Assembly: GCA_950295325.1 (NCBI GenBank)
Contig: OX485804.1
Coordinates: forward strand, 40,908,429-40,972,428
Direction: 5' to 3'
Source of the DNA: Polytrichum commune
Taxonomy: Eukaryota > Streptophyta > Polytrichopsida > Polytrichales > Polytrichaceae
DNA length: 64,000 nucleotides
Position 1 is the stretch's first letter; each line of letters starts with the position of its first letter. This document shows, piece after piece, positions 25,161 to 38,317 of this stretch. The position numbers and the translations under genes are program-made. A model generated the notes under the pieces. That model did no database searches, was not told where the DNA came from, and was given only the letters and a program-made list of their open reading frames with translations.

Positions 25161-25781
25161 AGTCAATCGAGAGGCTTCAACAGAGAGGACAAAACCCTTA
25201 AAGATAGAACCCGGGTGATGCCAAAGCCACGAGTGTTAAGTCTCCTCAACACCATAAAAGCTTCGGGACAAAGGGCCGGGGTTCCCACAATAACATGACC
25301 CCGAACATGGATCTCCGGGGTCTTTGATTTGTAGGCCAATCCAACCCCGCCACGAAATTGTGTGGCTCGTGAACTTGGACTTTGCGGTTATGATTGAACC
25401 CCATGCACGTACTTTCGTGTTCTCAATATGAAGAAGGGGAACCCGATTTCGTGGTCGAAAGCCTTGCTTCCAAGCCATCACAATTCATCACCGAAAAATA
25501 AATGCTAAATTGTATTGTATTCACACACAAAACCCATGATTGCTTTTCAAGTCTTCACACTTTCTTCGGTCGAGTGTGTGTTGGGAAGGATTGGAGGTGC
25601 GCGTACCGAGTGGCCACTTTTGCTAGCACGTCCGGGGCCTTTTTCGGTGCATGAAACGCAAGCGCTCCATTGCGTAGGCGCGTCATTGAAATGCTTTTGA
25701 GAATTCGGATCCCGGTTTTACAACAATTACTACTTTATTGGGGTGCGGTGAAAACATATATCCTCCCAAGTTTGTTTGTTA
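25161..25781. other. No feature recognised
   Basis: Short frames on both strands without recognisable motifs. Confidence 0.4.
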
Positions 25782-26059
25782 CTCCCTCCGTCCCAGTCTT
25801 ATCTCCCGGATTTTTTGGTCCCAAAATGATTATCTGGTTTATCTGCCCGGCTAGAAAATTGAGGCTCAAAGTTAAAATATTTTTCACGCCAAACTTTCAT
25901 CATCAAGGAGTCTTTCGACACCGCGACTTTGGGGGGCGTTTCGGAGTAGTTGATGTTTTCTATTTTACGAGTCATACTTACAACTACTCGTTCAATGGTC
26001 AACGGGCTCTAATCTCGCCAAAGTTAGGAACACAAACAATCATTATGGGACAGAGGCAG
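25782..26059. mobile_element. Stowaway-like MITE 1
   Basis: Flanked by TA on both sides (25780-25781, 26060-26061). It begins CTCCCTCCGTCCCA and ends TGGGACAGAGGCAG, an inverted repeat with three mismatches. These are the classic ends of Tc1/mariner-derived Stowaway MITEs of plants. 278 bp, non-coding. Confidence 0.9.
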
Positions 26060-26893
26060 TAACTCTCAAAGACAAAGGCAAATGGTCTCGCCCGACAAGC
26101 CACTAGTGTCCAATACGATCAACATACATGTTCATATTATGATCTTATGATTTCGGACAAATGGACAACTAAAAGTTCGTGTGTACAAAGCTTCCATTTG
26201 TACGGTCATATCTACAATAAGAGGCATCAATTTTCATCACTCCGCTTCCGGTCACCACTAAAACGTCTCTTATAACTTTGATACAAATTTGCTTTGACCT
26301 CCATTCCAATTGGTTCCCAACATACAAAAACTTGGGGTTTTTTTGACCCCGGTGTCGAAGCCGAGGTGTTCTTTGCATAGGGATCCATGATCCTCACAAC
26401 GTTCCCCTCCATTTTTCCACCCTTCCGTGACGGTAAGGTGTCAAAGGAGCTTCACCCCGAGAATCTCGACGGTGAAGATGATCTTGACTCGTCAACCGGC
26501 ACCCAAAACTTCCTCACCGCGAAAACCGGAGGTGGCTTCGTACGACCTAATATTTCACCTACTTATTAGTAGTAGTAGTAGCTCACCAGCCGCAAACATA
26601 GGCCCAGCTTTCACTTTTAGTGGAAGCATAGGTAGGGGCTTTGGTGTGCCTGCTCATCACTCACTCGCTTGCTCGAAGGAAGTTGAGGTTTGTCTCATTG
26701 TTCGCTTTTTAAATTGCCTGTAAGCTAAGCTAGAGGGTCCGAGTGTTGGACGGGGATGGAAGAGTGCTTCGTAAAACTCAACCGCTTTTGGTCGAGTCTC
26801 GTGCCCCGTTGGCCATGAATGTTGAATCACATAGATATACATAGAATATTCGGCCGTTCATCCCCTCGAGCCTTATGGGATAACTTAACTTAT
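26060..26893. other. No gene recognised; dispersed repeat at 26100-26230
   Basis: Overlapping short frames at 26.2-26.7 kb have no recognisable domain. Part resembles 13.6 and 32.3 kb. A short (TAG)n run lies at 26564-26580. Confidence 0.4.
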
Positions 26894-27420
26894 GTGGAGG
26901 CCAACACACGTTCGAAAACGCTGGTTTCAAAAAGGAGTTCGGTAATCCAAGGTAAAATAATTATGGCCTTGACATGTGCCTGACCTTGGGGGAGCTTGGC
27001 GTCAAGTTTGGTTCCTCTTGCATTGGGTTGAATCATCTGTTTTCAGCTTTGATCCAAGACGATGGTTTTTGTAGGGTTGGAAACCTTTGATTATGATAGG
27101 AGTTGGGAATGGATGGTTTTAACCCAAGGAAGAGGGACCGAGCTTGAAACCAAGCTCCTCAAGGTTAGGCACATCTCGAGGTCAAAATACTTTTACCTTG
27201 GTCCATTAATCTTTGTTTCGTAACCGATGTTTTCAATGTGTGTGACCCTCCCCTTTAAGCCTTACAAAATAATCGTTCCGGATTGGAGTGGTAAACAAAC
27301 TATTCAACCCAATAAAAGGGAGACCAACCTTGAAATCAAAGCTCCCCGCGTGAGGCACATGTCAAGGCCAACATTCTTTTCAAACACGTGTGGCCTCCCC
27401 TTTAGTGTTGCAATTCCATA
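26894..27420. mobile_element. Foldback-type element with three homologous arms
   Basis: One arm in plus orientation (from about 26894: GGAGGCC..AACGCTGGTTTC, GCCTTGACATGTGCCT) and two in minus orientation (about 27115-27260 and 27280-27415, carrying AGGCACAT, GGGA.ACCAA). The same arms form the simpler hairpin at 52639-53002. No coding capacity. Confidence 0.65.
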
Positions 27421-27889
27421 CGCCCAATAAGATCCTTACATTGCATTTAAGCTAGTAGGGATCCGCAACCTGTGGAGGCCACACACGATTGAAAATTGTT
27501 ATATAGTTTCATGTAGTTGCACTTGTTCTTCTCTTCCATACGGGCTTCCGTTTTTTTTTGGGTCACTTCTTTGGTTAGCTTGATTTCATGTGGTGCTCAT
27601 TATATTAGATTACCACATTATATTACAAAATAGAGAAACAAGTTTAGTGTGCAAGACACTAGACATGGGCTCAAACTCACATAACTTGGACATTTTTAAA
27701 CTCATTTTCAAACATAATATGTCACTTTAGAGTGGTGGCAAAACAGTGCACAAGGAGTATCAAGATGGTTACAAAGTGAGAACCAATTTTCACATTACTC
27801 ACTTTCAGACTGAATATGAAAATATTCCATGGAATATTGTCAGTCTCACATAACATTGTTACGGATTTGAATAATGCTATGCAAATTCT

Positions 27890-28312
27890 AAGGTAGAAAT
27901 ACCCAAACCGGTTAACCACCCTCTACTCGTGCACTAGACCGCCGTCATAATAGTGAAGTGCCATTTTTGAAACCGATCATGATGAGGCGGCAACTTCAAT
28001 GCGTGTACACTCAGTGTAGCCAATGGGAGTCAACTTTTAATGTACTCATGAGGTAACCAATTTAGACGATGTTCTGTATGGAAATGCAGATTACCGTTTT
28101 TAGTGTAGGGAGAATCTAGTGAACGAGTAGGGGATTTGACAACTTTCCACTTTGAAAAATTGCAGAATTTCTTGTACATGGCAGAAAAATATGAAACAAC
28201 TTGCATTCTTCATGAATCCTTCTCATCTATCTTGGCAAATTATCTCATGATTGTAAGACCATATCTTCAATGCGAATCACCTTATTTTCACGGGTTATGG
28301 TATTTCTATCTT
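27890..28312. mobile_element. MITE family F, copy 1
   Basis: The left end AAGGTAGAAATACCCAAACC pairs with the right end GGGTTATGGTATTTCTATCTT. The whole element matches 31231-31650 in inverted orientation, including CTTTCCACTTTGAAAAATTG and AATCTAGTGAACGAGT. No protein. Confidence 0.82.
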
Positions 28313-29149
28313 AAGGCAACACTGTGACTAAAGTAAAGCAGATTGAAAGTTGGCATCTGCAAAGCAAGTTGTAAGATATTTAATGCAGCCATGCGGCACA
28401 AAACGTCTCGAACTTGTTTCAGGCTGCAGTGGCATGGACTCCTCTTTTGTTTCAAGCACAATGGCACTTGGCACACAACCCTAGGCCTCTCTTGGACCCC
28501 CACACGGACGGTCTCGTGTTTTGCAATTTTGGGAACAAAGGCTCTTGTTACGGAGGCGTTAACCCTTAAAGGACCCAGGGTGTGTTTATACGGGACACGT
28601 GATGATTTGTACAAACAAAATTTCAAACATTGTTGTAACAATATGTTATTTGGTATATGATTTTGATAAATTCATTTAGAACACAACCTATCAACAGACA
28701 AGAGGAAGTGAAAATAAAAGTCAGGTGTGAGAATGGTGATTAGATATAAGTGACATGTATTTTGAGTTTAGGTTGTTTTTCTTCTTCTCCTATCTATACA
28801 AGTCCAAATCTTCCTATAAGTTGATCTACATATGTGTACGTTTCAATTGGAATAATGTATATGATAACATGCTAATTTGAGATAGAACACTTTTGACATT
28901 TCTAACTAGGAGTGTCTAGAAAGAACATTCACCTTCTTTGTATGACATCTCGAGGCCCATATTGGCCCGCCTCTTGGACCTTCAAGGGTTCATGCAAGCC
29001 CACCATTGTCTTCCACGCTTTAGATTTTTCTTTCGAACAATCAACATGCTGGGAATTCTTAATTGTAACGTAGGTGGGGTAGGCGAGTTGGAGTATTAGG
29101 GGTGCTACCAAGGACTGCGATTATGTGTCGACCCCAAATTTAGCCCTTG
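28313..29149. other. No feature recognised
   Basis: Two opposing frames of about 105-111 codons at 28306-28660 have no recognisable motif and no conservation I can see; I do not call a gene. Confidence 0.4.
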
Positions 29150-29745
29150 AAGACATTGTACTTAGGCTTTTGATATGAATTAAAATAACAAAGCTCATGG
29201 TACAAAGTCTCAAGGAAGGCTGCTTTAGTTTATGTAAGGATGAAGGTCACATTGGTTTAAGGAATTCTATAATAATCTAAGATATTCATCTCTTGATTTC
29301 CCCGTAAAAATATCAATTATTCATCAGTTTCCTTCTTAAGGTTTGTTCATGCTTCTTGTAGTCATGTGTGAGTTTGTCATGTATGTAAACTCCTAGAACT
29401 CTAATGACATGCTTCTAAGGTTATTGCAAAAATCTTTTAGCTTGGACAATTGTATTTTAGGTTTTTGATACGATTTCAATAACAAAAATAAAAAACAACC
29501 CATGGTATTAAATTGCAAAGAAGATTGGTTTAGTGCCTATAAGGACTAATGTCACACTGGTTTAAGGAATTCTATAACAACCTAACTTTTGTCTTTAAAA
29601 TCCCATTTTACAAGGTTAATTACTCATTGCTTTCCCTCTTAAGGTTCATTTGTGTATCTCTCAAATGCGTGTGGCTTGTCCTATCCAATGATTTGTAAAG
29701 CACTAATGACATGCTTCTAAGTTTGTCACAAAGCTCTTTTGACTT
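29150..29745. repeat. Tandem duplication, about 300-bp unit, two copies
   Basis: Both halves contain, in the same order, TTTTGATA.GA.TT.AA.AACA, GGTTTAAGGAATTCTATAA and CTAATGACATGCTTCTAAG. Confidence 0.85.
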
Positions 29746-31093
29746 TGGCAATGTTGGCAATAGTCTTGACTCCTCCAAAGGATTTTCATCCATTTCGGAG
29801 CTCTCTACCGATGGCTTCAACTATATTGCATACATGCTAATCCCTACACTTCTTGGCATTGCTACTATAACCCCTCAATCTTGGATTCTTGCTCTTTCTA
29901 TGTATTTTCAGATTAATCTCAATCTATCATCCATGTACTATGAGGGGCCCTCTCAGTTGGTGTTTTTTTGGTCTCACATGTTGATTTCCTTTTTGCTCAC
30001 TCTCTTATGGTGCCCTGCATTTGTTTTCTTTCACATAGCCTTATCAATATGTATTCTCTTAATGTCTATGATCTCTTGCTTTGGTTCCTTCCTTCAATCT
30101 CATTCATTGGTGATGTCAAGCTATTAAAAAATGGCTTTCTAGCTTGCCCTACTAGGATGGGTGGGCCAAGCTAGCCTTGCATGGGCCGATCCAAGATTTA
30201 GGACAGTGGGTCCAATGTGCAAACCTTATTTTAGATCCTAAAATATTCGTAAAGTTTGAGAACTGGAAAGAGGAAGTCCTAATAATTTTATCCAACTTCA
30301 TAATAGGCTCTGACACACAACACGCTAAGGAGCTCTTAATAAAAAGTTTTCTCAAAGAAGCATATGACCCACGGTTTTGTCTCTCTTTGAGGGACTTTGT
30401 GGATAACTCTATTAATCGGTAAAGTTATTAAATTGTTTTCCTTCCCTTTATTACACTTATGGTGGACAAATAATAGTCCCTTATGACAATTTTGCCAAAT
30501 GAAAAGTGTATTTGATAAAGTTTTCCACATAGCAGTGCCATAAACACTACAAAATGAAATAAACATAGACTTAGTTCAAGTCCATAATTACAACACGTTG
30601 ATACATATCGTATGATCCTACGATAGAATATGCAAAGTTGATTATGATAATATTAAAGCAGTTCTTTCTCTTCGTTTCCACATTGATTATCCATTCTACA
30701 TAGCATACAAAAAGTTGTCCTCCTCGTCAAGATACAAAATTTGTCCGTAAAAATGTTTCAAGGTGTGAGATTTGACGGAAGATCTTTTCTTTTCTTTTTC
30801 CCATTCATTATTTCATTTTCCTTTCCTTTCCTTCCTTGTGCTCGAGTCTTGGCTGCAGGGGAAAGGATTTGGAGCGGGTTTTTGCAAGCTTCCTGCAGGC
30901 AAGAACAACTTCACTGGAATAGAATGAATGGATGCCGAAGTAAAAGCATCCATAATTATGTAGAGTGTGGTACTAGGCTACCTAATAATCAGGCTCCAGA
31001 GTTCCCATGCCAAGGGGGATTCCGGGCAGTGTCCGGGAGATTTTCGGGCACAATCGGTCAAAATCCTAGTGTTTCCAAGTCCAACCCTGGTTT
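29746..31093. other. No gene recognised
   Basis: The longest frame here (138 codons, plus, about 29711-30127) is hydrophobic in its second half but shows no family motif. An 81-codon frame at 30177-30422 likewise has none. Both are left uncalled. Confidence 0.35.
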
Positions 31094-31227
31094 CATGTTG
31101 TGATCTTTCGGTTTTTCTTTATGAAATCGAGGTATATTCCATACATTCTCCTAGAACGATTGGTAATTTTCCTGAACTCTTGAACTCCAACTGGTTATTT
31201 CTCAAACTCAACCGGTTCATCCGTTAC
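31094..31227. repeat. Single copy of the 11-kb tandem unit
   Basis: Shares ATGTTGTGATCTTT, GAGGTATATTC and GGTTATTTCTCAAA..CAACCGGTTCATC with 10975-11410. The preceding AATCCTAGTGTTTCCAAGTC block also matches upstream of that array. Confidence 0.75.
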
Positions 31228-31230
31228 TAA

Positions 31231-31650
31231 GGTAGAAACACCATAACCTGTGAAAGTAAGGTGATTCGCATTGAAGATATGGTCTTACAATCATGAGATA
31301 ATTTTCCATGATAGACGAGAAGGATTCATGAAGAATGCAAGTTGTTTCATATTTTTTTGCCTTGTACAAAAAAATTCTACAATTTTTCAAAGTGGAAAGT
31401 TGTCAAACCCCCCACTCGTTCACTAGATTCTCCCTACACCGAACACGGTAATCCGCATTTCCATACAGAACATCACCTAAACGGGTTAACTCACGAGTAC
31501 ATTAAACTCAACTTCCATTGGCTACACTAAGTGTACACACATTGACTTGGCAGCCTCGCCATGATCGGTTTCAGAGATGGCAATTCACTATTACGATGGC
31601 GGTCTAGTCCATGGATAGAGGGTGGTTAACTGGTTTGGGTATTTATACCT
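31231..31650. mobile_element. MITE family F, copy 2 (inverted relative to copy 1)
   Basis: Begins GGTAGAAACACCATAACC and ends GGTTTGGGTATTTATACC. It is collinear in reverse with 27890-28312 along its length. Confidence 0.82.
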
Positions 31651-31791
31651 TAGATGTTGGTTCTCAACGTTCATTGACTCCGTTCATTGAGTCCTCTAAG
31701 GTAGTGCAAGGTTGCTTTGACAAGGGGGCATCATGTACCCCTATGCGCGGCTTTAAGGCATTCATCGCACAAGTTTAATGCCGTGATTTTA

Positions 31792-32141
31792 GGGCCACTT
31801 CACACATGAGACTAAAGGCCCGTGACCATTACATTCTAATATCTCTCATTAGTTCAAAAGGCCAAGACCGTCCAACTTCACTTCGCACTAGAAGGTGAAG
31901 GCCTAAGGTCCTAAAGAAATGATCATGGATGAAAAGTGTCTGCATGGATTCCTGCGTAGCAATATAAAAACTAATGTTGCATGGCATGCTGGTATTTGTG
32001 TCACGCCCACCTCCAAAAGGTAGGCATGATGCAAACTCCGACAAACCATGTCAGTTAAACAATTGGTACAACTTTTGGATGAGAGTTGAGGGCCCTCACA
32101 ATTGCATGGTCACGGCCCTTGGCTCATGTGTGAAGTGACCC
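31792..32141. mobile_element. PIF/Harbinger-like MITE, family C, copy 3
   Basis: TTA on both sides (31789-31791, 32142-32144). The left end GGGCCACTTCACACATGAG pairs with the right end CTCATGTGTGAAGTGACCC over 19 bp with one mismatch. This is the cleanest member of the family. Confidence 0.88.
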
Positions 32142-34093
32142 TTAGATACTCGCTCATGTATGCGTCCACACACTCTATAAGTTAAATGTAACCTCCACTA
32201 GTAAACTTGATGAAAATTTGATGGGATCCATCCTTGAGTTAACCCCTAGAGGTCGAGAAGGACCTTTTTATTTCGTATAGACAATCACTTCTACCATACT
32301 ATATCATCGTACACGTTTAGGTTATAATCTTCTTATTTTGGACACATGGATGGTTGTAATTCTGTGTGAACAATCTTAACTTCACAAAGATGCCATCCAT
32401 GTGGTATGATCCATCATAAAAGTATGTATTTTTTATTTTATTAAGTTGTTGGATTGGACTTAAAAACATTCAAGCGATTTTTGGGGAGATTCCAAATAGT
32501 CACGGGGGATCACTCCATTGTCAAGTTGAACACCACGTGCGACCAAAAAAAATCTTCTTTTGGTAAGTTGCACCACCAAAATGGGTCAAAATTTTATCAA
32601 TTTTTTTTCATGAGTAGATATACACAGTACCTATGACATAGTTAAAAGTGGTAACTAAATTTGATGATTTGTTTTTTTCATAAAACATACCGTTTCTTAC
32701 TAGAATGACACAAAATTGAACTAAAACAATTACTAAATAAATAAATATGACTAAAACTTTCAAAAAATATATACAAAAGATACTATCAATGGTTATGTAC
32801 ATGTAGAAAAAATATCATAATTTTTAAAATTATATATGACATGTAATATAGGGGTAGCAAACTTTGTCCGCACGTGGTGTCAACTTGACAATGAAGTGAC
32901 CTCCCCGTGCAAATAGTTGTTGTTAGGGGTTAAGACACGTGTGCTTTATATGGTCTCTCTTCTTTCCCACATTCAAGTGATTATTAAAGGAGGAGAATTT
33001 TAGATTTGCACTCACTTACAAAAACAAGAAATTTATGCAAGGTGATTACCATAGCCAATTTCCTCATATTCTTCAAAGTTCATGTGAATATTTTCAATCT
33101 CATCAAATATATAGATATATATAGATATAGATATCCCGCCGATTGAAAGGGTGGCTACAACCCAAGGCCTTAATTCAAATCCCATGGGAACTCCAAAGTT
33201 AAGTTGCCTAACCATGCGGGGATTACATAGGGCCTTACTTGTGGGAAAATGTAGTAGTCTTGAAGAGTCCTTTATATTTCATGATGCTTGTTTCATGATT
33301 ACATACAAAGTTAGACCAACTCAACGATAAAACAACACCATATTTCATGCCGGTTGGCAATCTCTCTCCCTTTCTCACATCAACTTGTAGCAGACACATG
33401 TCTTTTTGGTGTTCATTCTTAGATCCACACATAACCACATGACACTCAAATGTAGACGTCCAGTGAAGATGAGTAACTGAATATGGACCGCTTCTCTTAT
33501 ATTGCCACTTGTAGGTAAGAACGGACACCAAGATGACACATGTCACAATGAAAGTGGACTATGTGCTCAACATGTAAACATCATTTTAAGTTCAATTATT
33601 GACACAATTTGGAGGGACCTGGAGGGCTTATGTAATCCTTCAAAGAAAATTAAAATTTTCCTATTATGAACTCTTGTAAATTTTACTTCATTCCGAAGAA
33701 TGTCATCCATACTCAACAAGTTATTGCAGCATCTAATTATAAACAATATTCTATTCCTAGTTCTAGTGAACAATATCCGGATTTAGTACAATCACTGTAG
33801 GCCACAATATTTCTAGAGACGAGATTAAATTTGAGTAAAGATTAAGTCTTGGTAGATATTGTTTTAAATGTTTACTAACGAAGATTCTTCAAAGTCGTAA
33901 CATTATCGAACTCCTTGGTTGCCTTTTGCGGGACCATGTATTGAGTGATCATGATTATCTTTTAGTTTCGGAATTTCCCATTAATGGGGAGCAGTTGGGT
34001 TGTGTATTGTAAAGTTTTCAACAAGGAGTATAAGCTCATAATTATTATATTGCAACCTCTTTCTTTGGAATGAAACCATCGTCTACTTGCTTA
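32142..34093. other. No gene recognised
   Basis: AT-rich. The block at about 32280-32410 belongs to the dispersed repeat seen at 13.6 and 26.1 kb, and 33400-33480 resembles 58190-58260 (shared TTAGATCCACAC..GACCACA.. and ACTCAAATGTAG blocks). Confidence 0.4.
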
Positions 34094-34742
34094 GGGCCAA
34101 GTTCCATGTGCCGGTCCGGTCCGTTTTTTTCAAAAATAAATGGGTGGGCCGGTGAAAAGAGGGTGGTGCCATGTGCCCATCCTTCTCACCCAAGGACCGG
34201 TACCCCCCCATGGATGGGTGTCCCACGTTTTGTGTTGTGGAAGAACGGGTGCCAAAGGACCGGCGGTCCTAACGGTAACGTGAAGGACATGTGCCGGTTA
34301 GAGAGCTATGGTGACCGGATCGGCCGGTCACCTAGGGTATAAATATAAATATAAATATATAAGTATTATATTATATAAGTATTATTATTTAGGTATCATT
34401 TAGGTGTTACAATTAAATTCCCTTAAAATAAACACATAATTATTTCATTTTATGTAGTAGTTATATTGATAATTAAATTATCAATTAGGGGTTTGGAAAT
34501 TGATGTGCAAATCAAATATGAAAAGTTCAATGAGGATGACCTCCATTGCCGGTCACCTTCATAAAGTGTCATGTCTTACGTATCACCAAATTTAGTTAGA
34601 AAGTAGGAAATCCCAATAAACCGGCACCCCACATAGAAGTACCCTTCCAAAAAATGGGTGACATCACCCATTTTTTGGATGATGTCACCCGTTTCTCACC
34701 CATCCAAAAGAACGGACCGGACCGGTACATGGAACTTGGCCC
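34094..34742. mobile_element. PIF/Harbinger-like non-autonomous element, family G
   Basis: TTA on both sides (34091-34093, 34743-34745). Terminal inverted repeats of about 32 bp with one mismatch begin GGGCCAAGTTCCATGT and continue with CCGGTCCGGTCCGTT. Near the right end is a second hairpin at 34647-34678 (15-bp arms CCAAAAAATGGGTGA, 2-bp loop). 649 bp, no transposase. Noticeably GC-richer than its surroundings. Confidence 0.9.
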
Positions 34743-34745
34743 TTA

Positions 34746-35864
34746 GTTATGTCATGGTGGAAAACAAACAGGGCCAATCTTTATAAGAATCTTGGAAATC
34801 AATCTTTCAAAGTTAGTGACCGACCATAACAACTTCCAATTATGTGTTTCTTATTATAGATGATTTGATCACATGACTAGCATCATAGAACCCAAAATTT
34901 TCTAGTGAATGTAGATTGGGACGTTTCAACCACTAACCTATAGAAGACATATTTTTACTAGACCCCTGACATGGCCGCCACAAATCCCAAGCCCACATAG
35001 GATAGTCTGTAGTGTATTGGTGCTTGAGGTTAGTCTTTGCTCTAGGCATACAATAACGTATATAAGTAGGTTGCACAATTTGGTCTTTGACCTATTATGG
35101 GCACCTAAAATCAAAGCAATAGCGGGCAAAAAGGAATATGTTGCATGGTTCCCAAAGAAATGAAAAACCAAGTGGGCCAATGTAGTTGCCAATTTTAGAC
35201 TATAATGGACAATTGATAAGGCAATATAAGCAAAGTGTGGTATGTCACTTGTGGTCTCACATCATGCGGTCTTGGGCAATGTCATGGTACATTATTCAAG
35301 ACGCACTTCATAGCATTAAAAACGTAGATCGACCAAGATGGGAGCACAAACACTCTAAGGGCCCACCCTCACTTCCTAGTTAAGGCTTGGTTTGAGTAAG
35401 TAACCATTCAAATTAGTTACATTACACTTACACCGTCCAGTTAAGAGTTTTTGTTAACATGCGAGGTAGCTAACCTATACTAAAGCTAATAAGTCCCACA
35501 CTTGCAACACCTAGTTAAATTTAGGTTTGAATAGAAGTTATCAAATTAGAAGTTAACCAACTTCTTGGACTTTGCTTTTGCGAGGAAGTCTTAACTGAAC
35601 CATACACCTAATGGTAACTAACTTTTTACCAACGAGTAACCAATTTTTTTTTCTCAAATGCTCGCCTCATTCTCCCATCTTTTCTCCATTCTACCACAAG
35701 GTGGACCGCACTATTTCTAACATTATTCTAAATCAACATACGTCTAAATCCATAAATGTTTTTGTGAAAATAGTAATGCCATTTGAAATTTTGTATTAAG
35801 ACAAATATTACTATGTAATACTATTGAATTTTGGATTGATGATAATGCAACACAAATGATGTAG
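34746..35864. other. No feature recognised
   Basis: Short random frames only. Confidence 0.4.
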
Positions 35865-36224
35865 GGTAAGTGCGCCATTGACCGAACGCGGCCCAAGGAC
35901 CGCACAGCCACCGCACAATTTTCAATCCTGAGAACTCTCACGGGAACTTCGGAAACGTTGAGGGAATTTCGGAGAGAACGTGAATGTACAGGTACCGCAC
36001 ACTGTGCGGTGAAGGGCTCACTAAGCTCTTGAGATCCACCTGTGTATGTTTGGATTCAATTTGTGATAGCTTTCACAAATCAAAATATCTTTCATTTTTA
36101 TTTTTTTGTAAGAGAATCCTCACTTCACAATTAACAATCCTTCAAAATTTGAAACAATTTAAGCTTGTAAATTTGTACTTACAAGGATTTGAAGATTGAT
36201 CGTGCGGTCATTGGCGCACTTACC
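35865..36224. mobile_element. MITE with GGTAAGTGCGCCA ends
   Basis: The left end GGTAAGTGCGCCATTGACCG pairs with the right end CGGTCATTGGCGCACTTACC, with about one mismatch over 20 bp. The right flank is TTA and the left TAG, so the target duplication is not certain. About 360 bp, non-coding, with GCACACTGTGCGGTG inside the left third. Confidence 0.78.
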
Positions 36225-36450
36225 TTAGGTCACAAGAATCAGAATGTTCATAATTAGCATGATGTTCAAATCTCAAGCAAGTTGAGCAAAACTTTGGTTG
36301 GTCAACCTTTGGTTAGTAGTAATTGGGAGGCATTGGGGTGAGATTGGCTAGCGAATAAATTAGAATGAGTAGATTCTCACTAACTCATATTGTTAGCTAA
36401 TTCTCCTAACTAGATGGTGCGTGTGGTTTGACCATGATTTTAGTTGATTA

Positions 36451-36668
36451 CACTAAATATGATATTTAGTGTCCCTCACTATTTGGAGTTACACATTCCT
36501 ATTTTTTTTCTATTAATGTAATTTTTTACCAAGTAAAGATGTTAATGTTCAATGATGTCTAAACAACCAATTCAATCTTTGTTGGTTAAAATGAAATGTA
36601 CAATAAACAATTACAATGTTGCATAATTCCAAATAGTAAGTGACACTTAATATCATATTTAGCGTAGC
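36451..36668. mobile_element. MITE family A, well-preserved copy
   Basis: Left CACTAAATATGATATTTAGTG and CACTATTTGGAGTTA; right AATTCCAAATAGTAAGTGACAC and ATATCATATTTAGCGTAG. The ends are inverted over about 45 bp. Each end is itself a small palindrome. Confidence 0.82.
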
Positions 36669-36933
36669 ATTTTGGTTAGCTAATGTTCACTAACTCATAA
36701 GTTGGCTAATTCTCTTAACTAGGCACTGCAAGCAAACCTTAGATAACTTACCCAAACTTGCCAAACTTGCTAGAAATGATGTGAATGCTTCACCATGTAT
36801 GGAGAGCATAAGGTAGAAGCACCAAATTATGTCAATAATTGCAATTTTGATACTTATTTTTCCCTCTATACGGGCAACTACATATTTCAACAAAAACACT
36901 AACTATATTATTCGAAGGACCGTAACAAGACCC

Positions 36934-37165
36934 ACTACATTGTTTATGATATTTAGAGTCACTTGCTATTTGGAGTCACGCATTGCTAATTTGCTATAAT
37001 ATACTATTGTTAGTGTAAATTTTTACCAAGTAAAGATGTTAATATTCTATAGTTTCCAAACAACCAATTTGACCTTTGTAGGCAAAAAACGATATTCATA
37101 GTAAAAACTTATAGCACAACGTAACTCCAAAGAGTAAGTGACACTAAATACCATAAATGGTGTAG
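36934..37165. mobile_element. MITE family A, further copy
   Basis: Left CTACATTGTTTATGATATTT; right TAAGTGACACTAAATACCA and ATGGTGTAG. The interior ACCAAGTAAAGATGTTAAT is shared with the copy 480 bp upstream. Confidence 0.78.
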
Positions 37166-38317
37166 TTGGAGACAAAGTGTCAACACTTAACTCTATGCAT
37201 TTTTGAAAGTGAAGGAGCTATATGACCGTTACAGGTCAAATGAGGTTTGTAACATTGAACAATTCTATAGGAAATAAATATGTTATGAATCACATGATTT
37301 TAGTGTCATTGTGCTTGTAGTTGTTGATCCAAATAAAATATTGGATAATTGTGTGGGTTAAGTAAGGAGTTGTACTGCTCAAACTATCTGCAATAAGTGT
37401 GTGTCCCTCATGTACCTTGCATGTGTTAGTTAGGGGTTGTTTACACCAGTCTTGGACCGGTATATATGTTACGTCATGATATAAGCACTGGTATCAAGTA
37501 GGGTATCATAGACCATACCCAACTAGTATCAAAGGGGACAAATACACTAGCTCATACATGTGCATCATGGGCATGAGATATTTATGAACATACCAATACC
37601 AAGGAGGGGTTTAGAATGCAATACTAAGACCATTCTTGTGCACATGGCCACGTCATTTCTCCACAACATTGTTCTTAGGGTCGCATTCGAAGGTTGTAGT
37701 TAAGCAGATGGGGATGGAAGATATTGGTGGCCCACCTTGGTTTTGATGCAGAATAGAAAGACATTTGCTACATTAGTTGTTGAAGATTTAAGCCATCACT
37801 GCCTTCATGGTGGTTGTTGAGGTTTGGCCCCAAACATGTATCACCTAATTTAGTTCAAGATTTCATGTTATTTTTCCTTAGTTGATGGGTGTCATTTTCG
37901 TTTTCGAGTTGTAACCAATTCATGTTAACAAGATCCTAGTGTTCATGGCTTGGAAGGTTGCATGAATAAGATGTGATCTGTTTGCAAAGAATAGTTCTCA
38001 AAGACTAGGGTTCCCCTTTTAGGATTTCGTAGTTAGATTTCAGCAAATATGACAACAACTTTGGTTCAATATGAATGGGGAGGACATGGTTTACCAAGAG
38101 GAGAGCCTTCCAACACAAAGCCAAGAACAACAGAAGACACACACAAGACCATTGCGGATGCTGGAGTTACAATAAAAGAGTTACATGTTGTAGAGGAGTT
38201 GGTAGTTTGGCGTGTGTGATTCACTCATCTATAAGACAACCACAAGTTTTGGATACCTTATCATAAAACTTTTTTTATTGTGGGCATTTTTCTTGTTGTA
38301 TCTGCAATGAATAAAGG
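37166..38317. other. Probable 5' flank of the hAT pseudogene; no separate feature
   Basis: No convincing frame. It may contain the decayed 5' end of the hAT element, but I could not find its terminal repeat. Confidence 0.35.

Noticed and set aside
26387-26723. Overlapping 60-98-codon frames as a gene
   Set aside because: They overlap in different frames, contain a (TAG)n run and show no family motif.
29711-30127. 138-codon plus-strand frame with hydrophobic segments
   Set aside because: No recognisable motif, starts inside a tandem duplication, and composition is that of T-rich non-coding DNA.
33130-33200. SINE or tRNA-like B box (TTCAAATCCC)
   Set aside because: No matching A box or cloverleaf and no poly-A or target duplication seen.
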